Source: Acinetobacter sp. WCHAc010034 (lineage in GTDB: Bacteria > Pseudomonadota > Gammaproteobacteria > Pseudomonadales > Moraxellaceae). From it: a stretch of 64,000 nucleotides of DNA. The stretch's first letter is position 1, and each line of letters starts with the position of its first letter. The stretch covers positions 3,224,001 to 3,288,000 of the forward strand of contig NZ_CP032279.1 of NCBI RefSeq assembly GCF_001696615.3, in the 5' to 3' direction. The position numbers were made by a program, and so were the translations under genes. Below, piece after piece: positions 35,440 to 45,227 of this stretch. A model generated the notes under the pieces. It was not told the DNA's origin and did not search any database. It worked only from the letters and a program-made list of their open reading frames with translations.

Positions 35440-35850
35440 TTATTTTTTTGGCTGCTGAGCAGATTTCATTGCTTCTTCAGTCAAAGCTTTCAGCTTGCCT
35501 GTCAGCTGCGGGCCAAAGCATGCCTGCAGGTCTTTATTCTGCTTCTGTACAAAGGCTAAAGTTGCAGGGCTTTTCTTTTGATTGATGGCGCTTTGAATTT
35601 CCCATTTCTGCGCATTGGTCAAGCGGCCATCCGCTTCTACAGCGCAAGAACAGTATTTGCCGACTTCAGCAGCGGCCAGTTTTTTGCTTTTGCCCGTTTC
35701 TTCTTTACAAACATTAATTAAAGCAGATTTTACGTTGGTGCTCTTATACGCCTGCTGCAGCTTGTCATTGTCTGCGTGGGCAGCCGATGCAAACAGTGCA
35801 GCTGCAGAAACCGCAGCGGAAAGAATAATGTTTGACTTCAAAATTTTCAT
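35440..35850 (-). CDS. Small periplasmic protein with CSC motif, function unknown
   Basis: The 136-residue product has a signal peptide (LSAAVSAAALFASAAHA, cleavage near residue 26). The mature part is helical and basic and contains four cysteines: one in LINVCKEE, the pair CSC in GKYCSCAVEA, and one in LQACFGPQ. A pair of disulfides or a thiol redox role would fit, but I recognise no family. It lies 14 bases after queC on the same strand, probably as a separate unit with its own terminator. I chose ATG 35850, which opens the signal peptide and is preceded by AAGG; the track frame to 35967 overlaps queC. Confidence 0.65.
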   Translation of the reverse strand: MKILKSNIILSAAVSAAALFASAAHADNDKLQQAYKSTNVKSALINVCKEETGKSKKLAAAEVGKYCSCAVEADGRLTNAQKWEIQSAINQKKSPATLAFVQKQNKDLQACFGPQLTGKLKALTEEAMKSAQQPKK

Positions 35851-35863
35851 AAACTTTACCTTG

Positions 35864-36535
35864 TTATTTCGGTATATAACGGGTTGGGTCTTCGACACCT
35901 GCATCTGCAAAACCTTGTTTGCGGAGGCGGCAGCTGTCGCATTTACCGCAAGCGCGCCCTTGGTCATCTGCCTGATAGCAAGACACTGTTTGACTATAGT
36001 CTACGCCATGTTCCACACCTAGGCGAATGATATTTGCTTTGGATAAATGTAACAAAGGTGTTTCGAATTTAAGCGGTTTTCCTTCTACGCCAACCTTGGT
36101 TGCGAGTTTCGCCATGTTGGAAAACGCTTCAATAAATTCCGGGCGGCAGTCAGGATAGCCTGAATAATCAACGGCATTGATGCCGATAACAATCGCCTGC
36201 GCGTCAAAAACTTCAGCCGCAGCCAAGGCATAAGACAGGAAAATTGTGTTACGCGCTGGAACATAAGTTACAGGAATACCTTCAGACTCATGATCCGGCA
36301 CATCAATGCTGTGGTCAGTCAGCGCAGAGCCGCCTAAGCTGCCCAAATCGATATTGATGACGCGGTGCTCTACGCCGGCTTTTTGCGTCAGCGCCCGCGC
36401 CGCCGCCAATTCAGTTGCTGAGCGCTGGCCATACATAAAGCTGATCGCGATGCATTCATAACGCGCCTGAGCCCATGCCAAGCAGGTTGTTGAGTCTAAG
36501 CCGCCAGATAGCAGTACAATAGCGCGAGGACGCAT
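35864..36535 (-). CDS. queC: 7-cyano-7-deazaguanine synthase QueC
   Basis: QueC converts 7-carboxy-7-deazaguanine to preQ0 using ATP and ammonia, in the queuosine pathway. The 223-residue protein has the PP-loop [10 protein letters not shown] (about 10-19), the conserved [17 protein letters not shown] (about 94-110), and a zinc knuckle with four cysteines ([18 protein letters not shown], about 187-204). I chose ATG 36535 with GGAG 9 bases upstream; the TTG at 36541 is in frame but less likely. It is 30 bases downstream of queE, so the two queuosine genes probably form one operon. Confidence 0.93.
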   Translation of the reverse strand: MRPRAIVLLSGGLDSTTCLAWAQARYECIAISFMYGQRSATELAAARALTQKAGVEHRVINIDLGSLGGSALTDHSIDVPDHESEGIPVTYVPARNTIFLSYALAAAEVFDAQAIVIGINAVDYSGYPDCRPEFIEAFSNMAKLATKVGVEGKPLKFETPLLHLSKANIIRLGVEHGVDYSQTVSCYQADDQGRACGKCDSCRLRKQGFADAGVEDPTRYIPK

Positions 36536-36565
36536 GTTCAATTCTCCAAATAATCTTCAATACAC

Positions 36566-37276
36566 TTAACGGCCGGTTTCATCATTCCACAGCAGCTTGT
36601 GCAGCTGCAGCTGGAAACGGACAGGAAGGCGGTCTTCTAAAATCCACTGCGCAAGGTCACGCGCCAGCTGCGGCAGGCGGGCAGCGCCTTTTTCAACGGC
36701 AAATGCAGGCGAGAACCAAACCGTGCCGGCTTTTTCATTTAATTTATGGAGCTCCACCTGCTGCTTAGACCATTCATAGTCTTCACGGCTGCAGATCACA
36801 AATTTGATTTGATCGTGCGCGGTTAAATAGTTGAGGTTGCTCAGCAGGTTCCGCGCAGATTCGCCGGAAGCCGGCGTCTTCAAGTCTAAAACTTTAGAGA
36901 CCCGCGCATCCACTTTGGAAACATCCAGCGCGCCGCTGGTTTCCAGCGATACTTCGCAGCCTAGATCCGCCAGGCGCTGCATCAAGGGCAGGGCATTCGG
37001 CTGCGCCAGCGGTTCGCCGCCGGTCACGCAGATATGCGGGGTTTTAAAGTCCAGCGCGGTTTGAATAATTTCATCCAAAGACCGGCGTTCGCCGCCTTCA
37101 AAAGAATAGGTGGTATCGCAATACGTGCAGCGCAGCGGGCAGCCTGTCAGCCGGATGAAAACGGTCGGCAGGCCCGCTGTATTGGCTTCACCTTGCAATG
37201 AATAGAAAATCTCCGTAATGCGTAACCCCGCAGACGGATCGGAAACAGGAATAGCGGAAGAGCGGAGGGATGTCAT
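36566..37276 (-). CDS. queE: 7-carboxy-7-deazaguanine synthase QueE
   Basis: This 236-residue radical SAM enzyme makes 7-carboxy-7-deazaguanine from 6-carboxy-tetrahydropterin. The radical SAM cluster motif CPLRCTYCDTTYSF (C-x3-C-x2-C, about 47-60) is clear, and the GGEPL motif sits near residue 91. The start ITEIFYSLQGE (about 20-30) is typical of QueE. It is cytosolic and needs SAM and Mg2+. It is the first gene of the queE-queC pair. The ATG at 37276 comes just after a terminator that closes dapD. Confidence 0.93.
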   Translation of the reverse strand: MTSLRSSAIPVSDPSAGLRITEIFYSLQGEANTAGLPTVFIRLTGCPLRCTYCDTTYSFEGGERRSLDEIIQTALDFKTPHICVTGGEPLAQPNALPLMQRLADLGCEVSLETSGALDVSKVDARVSKVLDLKTPASGESARNLLSNLNYLTAHDQIKFVICSREDYEWSKQQVELHKLNEKAGTVWFSPAFAVEKGAARLPQLARDLAQWILEDRLPVRFQLQLHKLLWNDETGR

Positions 37277-37299
37277 AGCAAAATTAAACCACAGTATAG

Positions 37300-37339
37300 A
37301 AAAACAAAAATCTCTACGGCCACTGCTGGCCGTAGAGAT
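37300..37339 (-). terminator. Terminator after dapD
   Basis: On the minus strand ATCTCTACGGCC (37339-37328) pairs with GGCCGTAGAGAT (37321-37310), perfect over 12 bp with a 6-base loop, then TTTTGTTTTTC. It lies about 40 bases beyond the dapD stop. Confidence 0.9.
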
Positions 37340-37379
37340 GAGGAACGGTTAAGGTTCCGCAAAGAAATGAATAAAAAAA

Positions 37380-38201
37380 TCAGTCTTCGCGCAATAAATC
37401 GTTCAGGCTGGTTTTGGCGCGGGTTTTGGCATCAACTTTTTTCACGATGATGGCCGCGTATAAGCTGTACGTGCCGCATTTAGACGGCAGGCTGCCGGCA
37501 ACGACTACAGAACCTGCAGGCACGCGGCCGTAATGGACTTCGCCGGTTGCGCGGTCATAAATCTTAGTTGACTGGCCAATGAACACGCCCATAGAGATGA
37601 CAGAGCCTTCTTCTACAATCACGCCTTCAACAATTTCAGAACGCGCGCCGATAAAGCAGTTGTCTTCAATAATGGTCGGGTTAGCCTGAAGCGGTTCAAG
37701 CACGCCGCCAATGCCTACGCCGCCGGACAAGTGCACGTTTTTGCCGATTTGCGCGCATGAGCCTACAGTTGCCCATGTGTCGACCATTGTGCCTTCATCG
37801 ACATAAGCGCCAATGTTGACATAAGACGGCATCAGCACCACGTTTTTAGCCTGGAAAGAGCCTTTGCGGGCTACAGCAGGCGGCACAACGCGCACGCCGG
37901 AAGCCTTGAACTGCTCTTCAGTCCAGCCTTTGAACTTAGTATCCACTTTGTCATAGAAGCGAAGGTCGCATGACTCGATAGGCTTGTTGTCATTCAGTTT
38001 GAACGACAGCAGTACCGCTTTTTTCAGCCATTGATGAACAACCCATTCACCATCGATTTTTTCAGCTACGCGAAGAGTGCCGTTGTCTAAGCCAGCGATT
38101 GCGGTTTCAACTGCTTGACGGATTTCAGCAGAACAGTCTGCTGCTGTGAAATTCGCACGGTCTTCAAACGCTTGCTCGATAATTGCAGAAAGCTGAGTCA
38201 T
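37380..38201 (-). CDS. dapD: 2,3,4,5-tetrahydropyridine-2,6-dicarboxylate N-succinyltransferase
   Basis: DapD acylates tetrahydrodipicolinate with succinyl-CoA in the lysine and meso-diaminopimelate pathway. The 273-residue protein has an N-terminal helical domain followed by a left-handed beta-helix of hexapeptide repeats ([31 protein letters not shown], about 118-150), then a C-terminal region with [15 protein letters not shown] (about 229-243). It is a cytosolic homotrimer. The length and sequence agree with the family throughout. The promoter lies upstream, in the 304-base gap shared with carO. Confidence 0.95.
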   Translation of the reverse strand: MTQLSAIIEQAFEDRANFTAADCSAEIRQAVETAIAGLDNGTLRVAEKIDGEWVVHQWLKKAVLLSFKLNDNKPIESCDLRFYDKVDTKFKGWTEEQFKASGVRVVPPAVARKGSFQAKNVVLMPSYVNIGAYVDEGTMVDTWATVGSCAQIGKNVHLSGGVGIGGVLEPLQANPTIIEDNCFIGARSEIVEGVIVEEGSVISMGVFIGQSTKIYDRATGEVHYGRVPAGSVVVAGSLPSKCGTYSLYAAIIVKKVDAKTRAKTSLNDLLRED

Positions 38202-38505
38202 GATCTTCCTTCCAGAAAAAAATTTTCCAAGATTTTACACTATATTGAGCTAAGAATAGATGGAAAATGAGCAATAGATCGGAATTAATCATTAAAAGCC
38301 GGATAACTTCCTGTCAACCGGCGGGGCCGGCGAATAAATCAGCAGATAATTTTTTAAGAATCAACAGTAAAACTGGAAATGTATCAAAAAATAACAAAAA
38401 CTAAGCAAATTTTGAATAAAATATGATCGATTTATATTGTATATTTCACATCATACAGAACATGAATAATTCAACAATTTAATCTTTGACTTGAGGAGAA
38501 ACGCA
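38202..38505. promoter_or_regulatory. Divergent promoter region of dapD and carO
   Basis: This 304-base gap contains no gene. A small hairpin, CCGGC-GGG-GCCGG, is at 38318-38330. Upstream of carO a candidate promoter reads TTTGAA (38411-38416) and TATATT (38433-38438) with a 16-base gap. The region after 38330 is strongly AT-rich and a GAGGAGA ribosome-binding site precedes carO. Confidence 0.4.
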
Positions 38506-39249
38506 ATGAAAACGCTACGTACAGTTTTAGCCGCATCTGTGTTGGCAGCATCAGGCGCGGCAATGGCGGATACATCTGTGGTTAAGGATGGCTATGTTTT
38601 TGAACGCAACCAGCTGATGCCGACAGGCGCCCGCGTTGAAGCAGGCACAACAGGCTATGGCGGCGCGCTGCTGTGGACTGCAAACCCTTATGTCGGCTTG
38701 GCTTTGGGCTATAACGGCGGTGATGTTTCATGGTCTGATGATGTGAAAGTCAATGGTTCAACCTATGATTTAGATATGGACAATAACAATGTCTATTTAA
38801 ATGCTGAAATCCGCCCTTGGGGCGCCAGCGCGAACCGCTGGGCGCAAGGCGTCTATGTGGCAGCCGGCGCGGCTTATCTGGATAATGACTACGGGCTGGA
38901 CCGCCGGGTTAATCCTGGTGAAGCATTTAAAGTTAACAACACCAACTTTATTGCGGATCCAAATGGCTCTGGCGTGAATATCAACGGTAAGATGGAATAT
39001 AAAAATGATATTGCGCCTTACCTTGGTCTAGGCTTTGCGCCGAAAATCAGCAAAAACTGGGGCGTCTTTGGTGAAGTTGGCGCCTACTACACAGGCAATC
39101 CTACGGTAACCTTGACTGGCAGCGGCGATGCCTTAACCGGTGGTCAGGACTTCCAGGAAGCATTGCGGGCGGAAGAGCAAAAAATCCGCAATGATGATAA
39201 ATACGAATGGATGCCGGTCGGAAAAGTGGGCGTAAACTATTACTGGTAA
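38506..39249 (+). CDS. carO: Outer-membrane protein CarO
   Basis: The 247-residue protein has a signal peptide (cleavage after AAMA, near residue 21) and a mature part that matches Acinetobacter CarO: YVFERNQLMPTGARVEAGT, GYGGALLWTANPYVGLALGYNGG and NIYLNAEIRPWGAS-like stretches, with KNDIAPYLGLGFAPKISKNWG and a C-terminal aromatic KVGVNYYW. CarO is a small barrel that in A. baumannii takes up basic amino acids such as ornithine, and disruption of it lowers imipenem susceptibility. The gene is intact here. ATG 38506 follows GAGGAGA at a normal spacing. A terminator lies 28 bases past the stop. Confidence 0.93.
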   Translation: MKTLRTVLAASVLAASGAAMADTSVVKDGYVFERNQLMPTGARVEAGTTGYGGALLWTANPYVGLALGYNGGDVSWSDDVKVNGSTYDLDMDNNNVYLNAEIRPWGASANRWAQGVYVAAGAAYLDNDYGLDRRVNPGEAFKVNNTNFIADPNGSGVNINGKMEYKNDIAPYLGLGFAPKISKNWGVFGEVGAYYTGNPTVTLTGSGDALTGGQDFQEALRAEEQKIRNDDKYEWMPVGKVGVNYYW

Positions 39250-39276
39250 GCGCTGAATGCTGACAGCATAATGCAT

Positions 39277-39302
39277 AAAAAACGGGCTTCGGCCCGTTTT
39301 TT
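39277..39302 (+). terminator. Terminator after carO
   Basis: AAAAAACGGGC (39277-39287) pairs with GCCCGTTTTTT (39292-39302) around a UUCG-type tetraloop. It is a strong intrinsic terminator that also works on the minus strand. Confidence 0.9.
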
Positions 39303-39342
39303 ATGTCTAATTATTTGAGTAATATTCAAGTTAAATGGCAAT

Positions 39343-40566
39343 TCAGAAATGATGGCCGACTTTAAGCCCATAAACCAAGGCATCATTATCTGCAACCGTT
39401 GATAAGCCTGAAATTTGGGGCGCCAGCGGTGTGGATGAAATATCAGGCTTGTTGAACTGAAGATAATACGCGCCCGATGCTAAAAACGTCTGCGGACTGA
39501 AGCTGTACATGATGCCTAAGCCAAGCCCCCGGTAGCCGTCACTTGGATTCAAGGTGGATGCCGGATTGCCGGAGCCTTTGTCCCAGACAAATTCCAGCGC
39601 GCTAAGCCATCTGCTGTTCCATTGGTGGGCAATTCCCAGCTTGCCTGACCATTGATCTTTCTTATAGGAAATCAGCTTCAATTGAGCAAGCTCACTGTAT
39701 TGCGGGTCTTGCGAAGCCCAATACAGCACCGCTCCCAGTTGGGGCGGCTGTATCACAAAGTTTTGCCAATTCGCCCAGCGCACAGCGCCATACATCAAAT
39801 TGCTTGAATTGAGGCCGGTTTGAAATTCAAAATTAACGGATTGCGGCGTTTCTATCGCGGTCTGGGTTTCAGGCACAATCGTGAATGGGCCATTCGAATA
39901 AAATGTGGATTCACTTGTGCTATTTTTATGCTTGATTTTAGAGCGGTAGGTGATGCTGGTTTTAATTCCGTATTCAGGGCGCTGGTAGCTTAAACCGGCA
40001 AGCCAGCCAACCGCATTGTCATTTTTGAACTGCACGTCATAGCCATTGAGTGCATCATACTGCTGGCCTGTAATGTGCAGCTTGCCTTTAAAGCTCTGCA
40101 GGCTTAATCCACCGTATATATTCCAATGCGCATGCGGCTGATAGCCTATAAGTCCGGTTAAATTATTTGATTTAAAGGAAATATCTGCAGATTCGATTTC
40201 AATGACTGAGCCGTCCGGCAGCGCGGGGCTGTAATCATAGCTGATATTGGCCATATAGGGCTGTTCATATATCAGCCCTGCTGAAATTTGCGGATGCGGC
40301 TGGAACTTGAGCGCCAGTTTTCCTAAAAATTCACGTTCAGCTAAATTGCCTGTAGAGAAGTCATTTATGCCAAGCTCACTGATGAAGTCCTTATACTGCA
40401 CTTCACCTTCGATATTGGCATTAATCACCGCAAGGCTGATTTCAGCATAATTACCGGGTTCTAAAAAAGCGGCGATGCTCTGATCTGTGCGCTCAAGGCC
40501 TGCTGCATACAGCGTGTGCAATGGGCAAATGATACAAGCTGCCGTATAGATGAATTTCGTTCTCAT
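39343..40566 (-). CDS. FadL/OmpP1-type outer-membrane transporter
   Basis: This 407-residue protein has a signal peptide (cleaved near residue 21, TLYAAGLERTDQS) and the FadL pattern: an N-terminal hatch segment and long beta strands alternating with loops, ending in the aromatic VYGLKVGHHF. FadL-like barrels bring long-chain fatty acids or other hydrophobic compounds across the outer membrane. The N-terminal ERTDQS region matches the family's DEQSASG-type plug. The substrate is unknown. It stands alone between carO and cysB. A GC-poor upstream region (40567-40690) holds its promoter and a terminator for cysB. Confidence 0.82.
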   Translation of the reverse strand: MRTKFIYTAACIICPLHTLYAAGLERTDQSIAAFLEPGNYAEISLAVINANIEGEVQYKDFISELGINDFSTGNLAEREFLGKLALKFQPHPQISAGLIYEQPYMANISYDYSPALPDGSVIEIESADISFKSNNLTGLIGYQPHAHWNIYGGLSLQSFKGKLHITGQQYDALNGYDVQFKNDNAVGWLAGLSYQRPEYGIKTSITYRSKIKHKNSTSESTFYSNGPFTIVPETQTAIETPQSVNFEFQTGLNSSNLMYGAVRWANWQNFVIQPPQLGAVLYWASQDPQYSELAQLKLISYKKDQWSGKLGIAHQWNSRWLSALEFVWDKGSGNPASTLNPSDGYRGLGLGIMYSFSPQTFLASGAYYLQFNKPDISSTPLAPQISGLSTVADNDALVYGLKVGHHF

Positions 40567-40685
40567 GTTGCCCTGGCTGGTGTACGGAAAGCTGTAATTG
40601 ATTCGGTTTTTATTGTTATGCAGGAGCTAGTGTAGAGAATAAGTGCGGATAAATGAAATATTAAAACAATAAAAAATTTCAAATA

Positions 40686-40715
40686 AAAAACGGGCGCATT
40701 CAAGCACCCGTTTTT
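40686..40715 (-). terminator. Terminator after cysB
   Basis: On the minus strand AAAAACGGGTGC (40715-40704) pairs with GCGCCCGTTTTT (40697-40686), with one wobble, followed by a T tract. It lies about 14 bases past the cysB stop. Confidence 0.8.
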
Positions 40716-40729
40716 AATGGATTATTTTA

Positions 40730-41653
40730 TTAATCTTCCGGGTAGGCGACCCGCTTCAGCGCCTTAATATCTGCATTTGGCGAGCACAGTGAAATAAACT
40801 CATAGCCGTAGCCGCGCAGCAGATGGCCTTTGCGCACCGCAATCCAGGTGGTGTTGACGCCAAAAATATCGGTCTTGATCTGCTTTAAGCGGTAATCGCG
40901 CTCCGGATCATAGGCCACATCGTTGACAATGCCCACACCCATGTTGAGTTCCACATAGGTTTTAATTACGTCGGCATCCAGAGCGGACATCACAATATCC
41001 ACATCAAAGCCCGCATCTTCAAAGGCTTTGTCAATTTTGGAACGGCCGGTGAAGCCGCCGTGATAGGTGATGATCGGGTAGTGCGCCAGATCTTCAATGC
41101 TGATGTCATTCTTGGCCGCCAGCGGGTGATTCTGCGGGGTGATAATGCTGTGCTGCCAGTTGTAGAATGGCACGCTGGCGAGGTTGTCTTCCGCAGTCAA
41201 TGATTCGGTGGCGATGCCGATATCCGCTTCGCCCTGCAGCAGCATTTCAGTGATTTCCACCGGGCTGGCCTGCTGCAGAATCAGGTGTACTTTGGGAAAT
41301 TCTTTCTTGAACTGATTGACAATCGGCGGCAGCACATAGCGCGCCTGAGTATGCGTTGTGGCAATGGTCAGCGTGCCTTCATCGACTTTGTTGAAGTCAT
41401 CCGCCAGGCGCTTGATGTTGTCGGCATCGACCAGCATGCGCTCCACAATGCCCAGCAAAGCCTGACCCGGCTCAGTCAGGCCGAGCAGGCGCTTGCCTTT
41501 GCGGATAAACAGCTGCACGCCTAATTCATCCTCTAAATCCTTAATATGCTTGCTCACGCCCGATTGCGAGGTGTAAAGCGCAGCGGAAGCTTCAGTTAAA
41601 TTAAAGTTCTGTCTAACGGTTTCTCTAATAATTCTTAGCTGCTGGAAATTCAT
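40730..41653 (-). CDS. cysB: LysR-type regulator CysB
   Basis: CysB is the master activator of sulfur assimilation and responds to N-acetylserine. The 307-residue protein starts MNFQQLRIIRETVRQNFNLTEASAALYTSQSG, and its effector domain has TTHTQARYVLPP (about 100-111) and TYHGGFTGRSKIDKAF (about 200-215), all CysB-typical. The gene is the last of the sulfate operon, 51 bases after cysA. I chose ATG 41653; an upstream in-frame ATG at 41698 overlaps cysA and lengthens the protein past the family norm. The placement beside cysTWA is the expected target operon. Confidence 0.92.
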   Translation of the reverse strand: MNFQQLRIIRETVRQNFNLTEASAALYTSQSGVSKHIKDLEDELGVQLFIRKGKRLLGLTEPGQALLGIVERMLVDADNIKRLADDFNKVDEGTLTIATTHTQARYVLPPIVNQFKKEFPKVHLILQQASPVEITEMLLQGEADIGIATESLTAEDNLASVPFYNWQHSIITPQNHPLAAKNDISIEDLAHYPIITYHGGFTGRSKIDKAFEDAGFDVDIVMSALDADVIKTYVELNMGVGIVNDVAYDPERDYRLKQIKTDIFGVNTTWIAVRKGHLLRGYGYEFISLCSPNADIKALKRVAYPED

Positions 41654-41704
41654 GGTTCTGCGTACCTCAAAATTGATGGGGCTTTCTGGCCCCATCATAA
41701 AGCC

Positions 41705-42766
41705 TTAAGCGACTTGGTTTTCAAATAAATGCAAAGCGGAAGCGCTGAGCCATACGGTCTGGTTTGGACGGAACTGATGCAGCTTGGCTTCGTCCGGCGT
41801 CAATGAGATTTCAATCAGGTTGCCTTGGCGGTCATTCAGCTCCGCCAGGACTTTGCCGGCAATCCAGACTTCGCGCAGGAAGGTGGCCTGAATGGCGTTT
41901 TCCTGCGGCTGCGCATGAATGCGCAGTTCATCCGGGCGGGCAAAGGCGATTACAGCGCCTTGCGGCGCATTCGGCGCTTGCGGCAGCTGGATGCGGTCTT
42001 CGCCGATCTGAATCACGCCGTTGCTGTTCTGGCCTTCAAAACGGTTGGCCTGGCCCAGGAAGTCAAAGACAAAGGGCGTAGCCGGCTTTTCATAGACTTC
42101 GCGCGGCGAGCCGATTTGCTCGACATTGCCTTTATTCATCACAATGATCTGATCCGCAACTTCCAGCGCTTCTTCCTGATCGTGGGTGACAAAAATAGAG
42201 GTAATGTGCAGTTCATCATGCAGCGTGCGCAGCCAGCGGCGCAGTTCTTTGCGCACTTTGGCATCCAAAGCGCCGAAGGGTTCATCCAGCAGCAGCACGC
42301 GCGGCTCAACCGCCAGCGCGCGCGCCAAGGCAATGCGCTGGCGCTGCCCGCCGGAAAGCTGCGCCGGATAGCGGTCAGCTAAAAAGCCCAGCTGCACCAA
42401 GTCCAGCAGGCGGGTTACGCGCTTTTTGATTTCCGCTTCATTCGGGCGCGTAGCGCGCGGGCGCACGCGCAGGCCAAAGGCAATATTTTCAAATACGGTC
42501 ATGTGGCGGAACAGCGCATAATGCTGGAATACAAAGCCGACTTCACGTTCGCGCACGTGCACTTTGGTCGCATCTTCGCCTTCAAGAATCACTTGGCCGC
42601 CGTCTGCAGATTCTAAGCCGGCAATAATCCGCAGCAGCGTGGTTTTGCCGCAGCCGGAAGGGCCAAGCAGGGCCACCAGCTGGCCCTCCGGAAAATCTAA
42701 AGAGATATTTTTCAGCGCATGGAATGCACCAAAGTGTTTTTCAATATTTTTAACTTGAATACTCAT
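41705..42766 (-). CDS. cysA: Sulfate/thiosulfate ABC transporter ATP-binding subunit
   Basis: The 353-residue subunit shows Walker [10 protein letters not shown] (about 34-42), the signature [15 protein letters not shown] (about 135-149), Walker [12 protein letters not shown] (about 155-165) and the switch His in FVTHDQEEA. The C-terminal regulatory TOBE-like domain (from about 250) is present. CysA drives import of sulfate and thiosulfate from the Sbp binding proteins through CysT and CysW. It starts 11 bases before the cysW stop, on the same strand. Cytosolic side of the inner membrane. Confidence 0.93.
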   Translation of the reverse strand: MSIQVKNIEKHFGAFHALKNISLDFPEGQLVALLGPSGCGKTTLLRIIAGLESADGGQVILEGEDATKVHVREREVGFVFQHYALFRHMTVFENIAFGLRVRPRATRPNEAEIKKRVTRLLDLVQLGFLADRYPAQLSGGQRQRIALARALAVEPRVLLLDEPFGALDAKVRKELRRWLRTLHDELHITSIFVTHDQEEALEVADQIIVMNKGNVEQIGSPREVYEKPATPFVFDFLGQANRFEGQNSNGVIQIGEDRIQLPQAPNAPQGAVIAFARPDELRIHAQPQENAIQATFLREVWIAGKVLAELNDRQGNLIEISLTPDEAKLHQFRPNQTVWLSASALHLFENQVA

Positions 42767-42777
42767 GAGGTCATTCC

Positions 42778-43671
42778 TTAGGAAACTGTTGAATCATCAT
42801 TGCGCTTGTCTTGCCGTTCTTGGCGGACTTCCACCCAGGTTTTCAGTATCAGGGTCACAATGGCAAGCAAGGCCAAAAGTGATGACACGGCAAAGGCTGC
42901 GCTGAAGGTATATTCGTTATAAAGGATTTCGACGTGCAGCGGCAGGGTATTGGTTTCGCCGCGGATATGGCCGGAAACCACCGATACTGCGCCGAACTCG
43001 CCCATTGCGCGGGCGTTGCACAGAATTACGCCGTAAATTAGGCCCCATTTGATGTTCGGAAGGGTCACTTTCCAGAAAGTTTGCCAGCCATTGGCGCCCA
43101 GCACAATCGCGGCTTCCTCTTCTTCTGTGCCTTGCGCTTCCATCAATGGAATCAGTTCGCGGGCAACGAAAGGCACGGTAATGAAGATGGTTGCCAGCAC
43201 AATGGCGGGAACGGCATACAGGACTTTAATGTCATGATCCATCAGCCAGCCGCCGAACCAGCCCTGCGTGCCGAAAATCAGCACCAGCATTAAGCCGGCA
43301 ATGACTGGAGAAACCGAAAACGGCATGTCAATAATGGTGGTCAGAATGGACTTGCCGCGGAAGTTGAATTTAGCCACCGACCATGCCGCCGCCACGCCAA
43401 ACACCACGTTCAGCGGCACGGCAATAACCGCCGTCAGCAAAGTCAGCTTTACCGCAGATAAGGTATCCGGATGCACCAGCGCCTGGAAATACACGCCAAC
43501 GCCCTGCTTGAAGGCTTCGACAAAAACCAGAATCAGCGGCAGCATCAGGCAGCTTAAGAAGAAGATCAGCGCAATGGTCAAGAGCAGATAGCGCACCCAA
43601 AGCGGCTCGCGGGTTGCATCGCGCGACTGCAGCTTTTTGGCTAAAGCGTTGCTGTTGGTATGTGAACTCAT
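42778..43671 (-). CDS. cysW: Sulfate ABC transporter permease CysW
   Basis: A 297-residue inner-membrane permease with six helices and the conserved EAA loop [27 protein letters not shown] near residue 190. It forms the channel with CysT. I chose the ATG at 43671 (MSSHTNSN) because this overlaps the cysT stop by four bases (ATGA-type coupling); the longer frame to 43704 lies in cysT. The C terminus is charged ([10 protein letters not shown]). In the operon it sits between cysT and cysA. Confidence 0.9.
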   Translation of the reverse strand: MSSHTNSNALAKKLQSRDATREPLWVRYLLLTIALIFFLSCLMLPLILVFVEAFKQGVGVYFQALVHPDTLSAVKLTLLTAVIAVPLNVVFGVAAAWSVAKFNFRGKSILTTIIDMPFSVSPVIAGLMLVLIFGTQGWFGGWLMDHDIKVLYAVPAIVLATIFITVPFVARELIPLMEAQGTEEEEAAIVLGANGWQTFWKVTLPNIKWGLIYGVILCNARAMGEFGAVSVVSGHIRGETNTLPLHVEILYNEYTFSAAFAVSSLLALLAIVTLILKTWVEVRQERQDKRNDDSTVS

Positions 43672-44501
43672 TGTGCAGTTCTCCCGGTGCGGCGGCTGGC
43701 CCATGCCTGAATCAAGTTAATTACAAACAGAATGGCAAATGAAATCACCAGCATTACCACCGCAATAGTGGTTGCGCCTGCATAATCATATTCTTCCAGG
43801 CGCGAAATAATCATCAGCGGGGCAATTTCAGTTTCAAAAGGCTGGTTGCCGGCAATGAAAATCACCGAGCCGTATTCGCCGACACCGCGGGCAAAAGCCA
43901 AGGCAAAGCCGGTAATGAGGGCTGGGAATAAAATCGGCAGGATGACTTTGCTGACAATCTGCAGGCGGTTGGCGCCCAGCGCCGAGGCGGCTTCTTCCAG
44001 TTCAGTTTCCAGATCGCTCAGCACCGGCTGCACCGTGCGCACCACAAAGGGAATGCCAATGAAAATCAGCGCCAAGGTAATGCCGATGGGCGTATAGGCG
44101 ACTTTAATGCCGATCGGCTCCAGGTACTGGCCAATCCAGCCCGTCGGCGCATACAGCGAAGTCAAGGCGATGCCGGCAACTGCGGTGGGCAGGGCAAAAG
44201 GCAAATCCACCAGCGCATCAATAATGCGCTTGCCCGGAAAGCTGTAGCGCACGAGGCACCATGCCAGCAGCAGGCCAAAGACCACATTCACTAAGGCGGC
44301 GATAATGGCAGCGCTGAAGCTCAGCTGCAGAGAAGCCAGAATGCGTTCGGAACTTAAAATTTCCCATAAGCCGTCCCAGCCGATGCCCAGCGATTTAATA
44401 AAGACCGCAGATAAGGGGATCAGCACGATTAATGACAAATACGCTAGGGTGAAGCCTAGGGAAAGGCCGAATCCTGGCAGCACTCGGGATCGCTGCGACA
44501 T
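43668..44501 (-). CDS. cysT: Sulfate ABC transporter permease CysT (CysU)
   Basis: This 277-residue inner-membrane permease has six hydrophobic segments (for example 14-34, 60-83, 94-115, 138-156, 195-217 and 245-265). The EAA loop reads [23 protein letters not shown] (about 170-192). It pairs with CysW to move sulfate and thiosulfate inward. The ATG at 44501 follows TCAGGAGCAA-like purine-rich sequence. Its 3' end overlaps cysW by four bases. The gap of 86 bases to the upstream hydrolase is a possible promoter or processing site. Confidence 0.92.
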   Translation of the reverse strand: MSQRSRVLPGFGLSLGFTLAYLSLIVLIPLSAVFIKSLGIGWDGLWEILSSERILASLQLSFSAAIIAALVNVVFGLLLAWCLVRYSFPGKRIIDALVDLPFALPTAVAGIALTSLYAPTGWIGQYLEPIGIKVAYTPIGITLALIFIGIPFVVRTVQPVLSDLETELEEAASALGANRLQIVSKVILPILFPALITGFALAFARGVGEYGSVIFIAGNQPFETEIAPLMIISRLEEYDYAGATTIAVVMLVISFAILFVINLIQAWASRRTGRTAQ

Positions 44502-44587
44502 GATTGCTCCTCAAAGAGAGAAAGCTGGCTGAAAGCAGCCAGCGGAAGGTGAAAATAAAATTCCGGCTCCAGCATAGTTTGCAGAAG

Positions 44588-45193
44588 CTAAATTGCAAAT
44601 TTAAATAAGTACTTGCGCTCATCAGCAGCGCTGATATGCTGCGGTTTTTTTTCCGGCATCAGATAGTCAAAAATTTCAGGAAAAGGGCCGTAGCCGGAAG
44701 CGGTATTGATATGGCCGGCCAAGCCTAAATTGACCGGCTGCAGCTGCCACGACTGCGCCAGGCGCTGCGCGTCATCAAAAGCCAGCCAAGGGTCATTTTC
44801 ACTGATGATCATGGCGGCGGGCGCATTGATTTTTAACTGGTGAAAATAAGCCGCGTAGTCATTCCGGCTACTGCGGGCAAAGCCGGCATTGCCGAAACGG
44901 GCCGGGTTGGCCGGCGCCACCAACAGCAGATTCCTGACTCTGCTGCTGAGCTGCGGATGCCGCGCCAGCGCCGCCGCTGCGGTAAGGCAGCCGAAGCTGT
45001 GCGCCACAATCTGAAGGTCATCCTGAATCGGCGCGGCTGTTTTGACAAACTGCGCAATCCAGTCTTCCAGAACCGGCTGGTTCCAGTCTGCCTGCTGCAC
45101 GCGGGAGCACGACATCAGCTGGCGCTGCAGCCAAGACTGCCAGTGAGCGCTCTCACTGCCGCCGACACCCGGAACGATTAAGGTATGGGTCAT
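44588..45193 (-). CDS. RBBP9/YdeN-type alpha/beta hydrolase
   Basis: This 201-residue protein is a small alpha/beta hydrolase of the DUF1749/RBBP9-YdeN group: the opening PGVGGSESAHWQSWLQ (about 8-23) and the nucleophile elbow VAHSFG (Ser near residue 66) are diagnostic. The acid and His are likely in ISENDPWLAFDDAQ and GLAGHINTASGYG (about 151-186). Its substrate is unknown. It lies between sbp and cysT on the same strand, in the sulfate operon. Such hydrolases occur there in other Acinetobacter, so a role in sulfur metabolism is a guess. The sbp gene ends 34 bases upstream. Confidence 0.82.
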   Translation of the reverse strand: MTHTLIVPGVGGSESAHWQSWLQRQLMSCSRVQQADWNQPVLEDWIAQFVKTAAPIQDDLQIVAHSFGCLTAAAALARHPQLSSRVRNLLLVAPANPARFGNAGFARSSRNDYAAYFHQLKINAPAAMIISENDPWLAFDDAQRLAQSWQLQPVNLGLAGHINTASGYGPFPEIFDYLMPEKKPQHISAADERKYLFKFAI

Positions 45194-45227
45194 GTCTGTA
45201 CTCCTTTAAGGCAGGTTAAGCGGGGAC

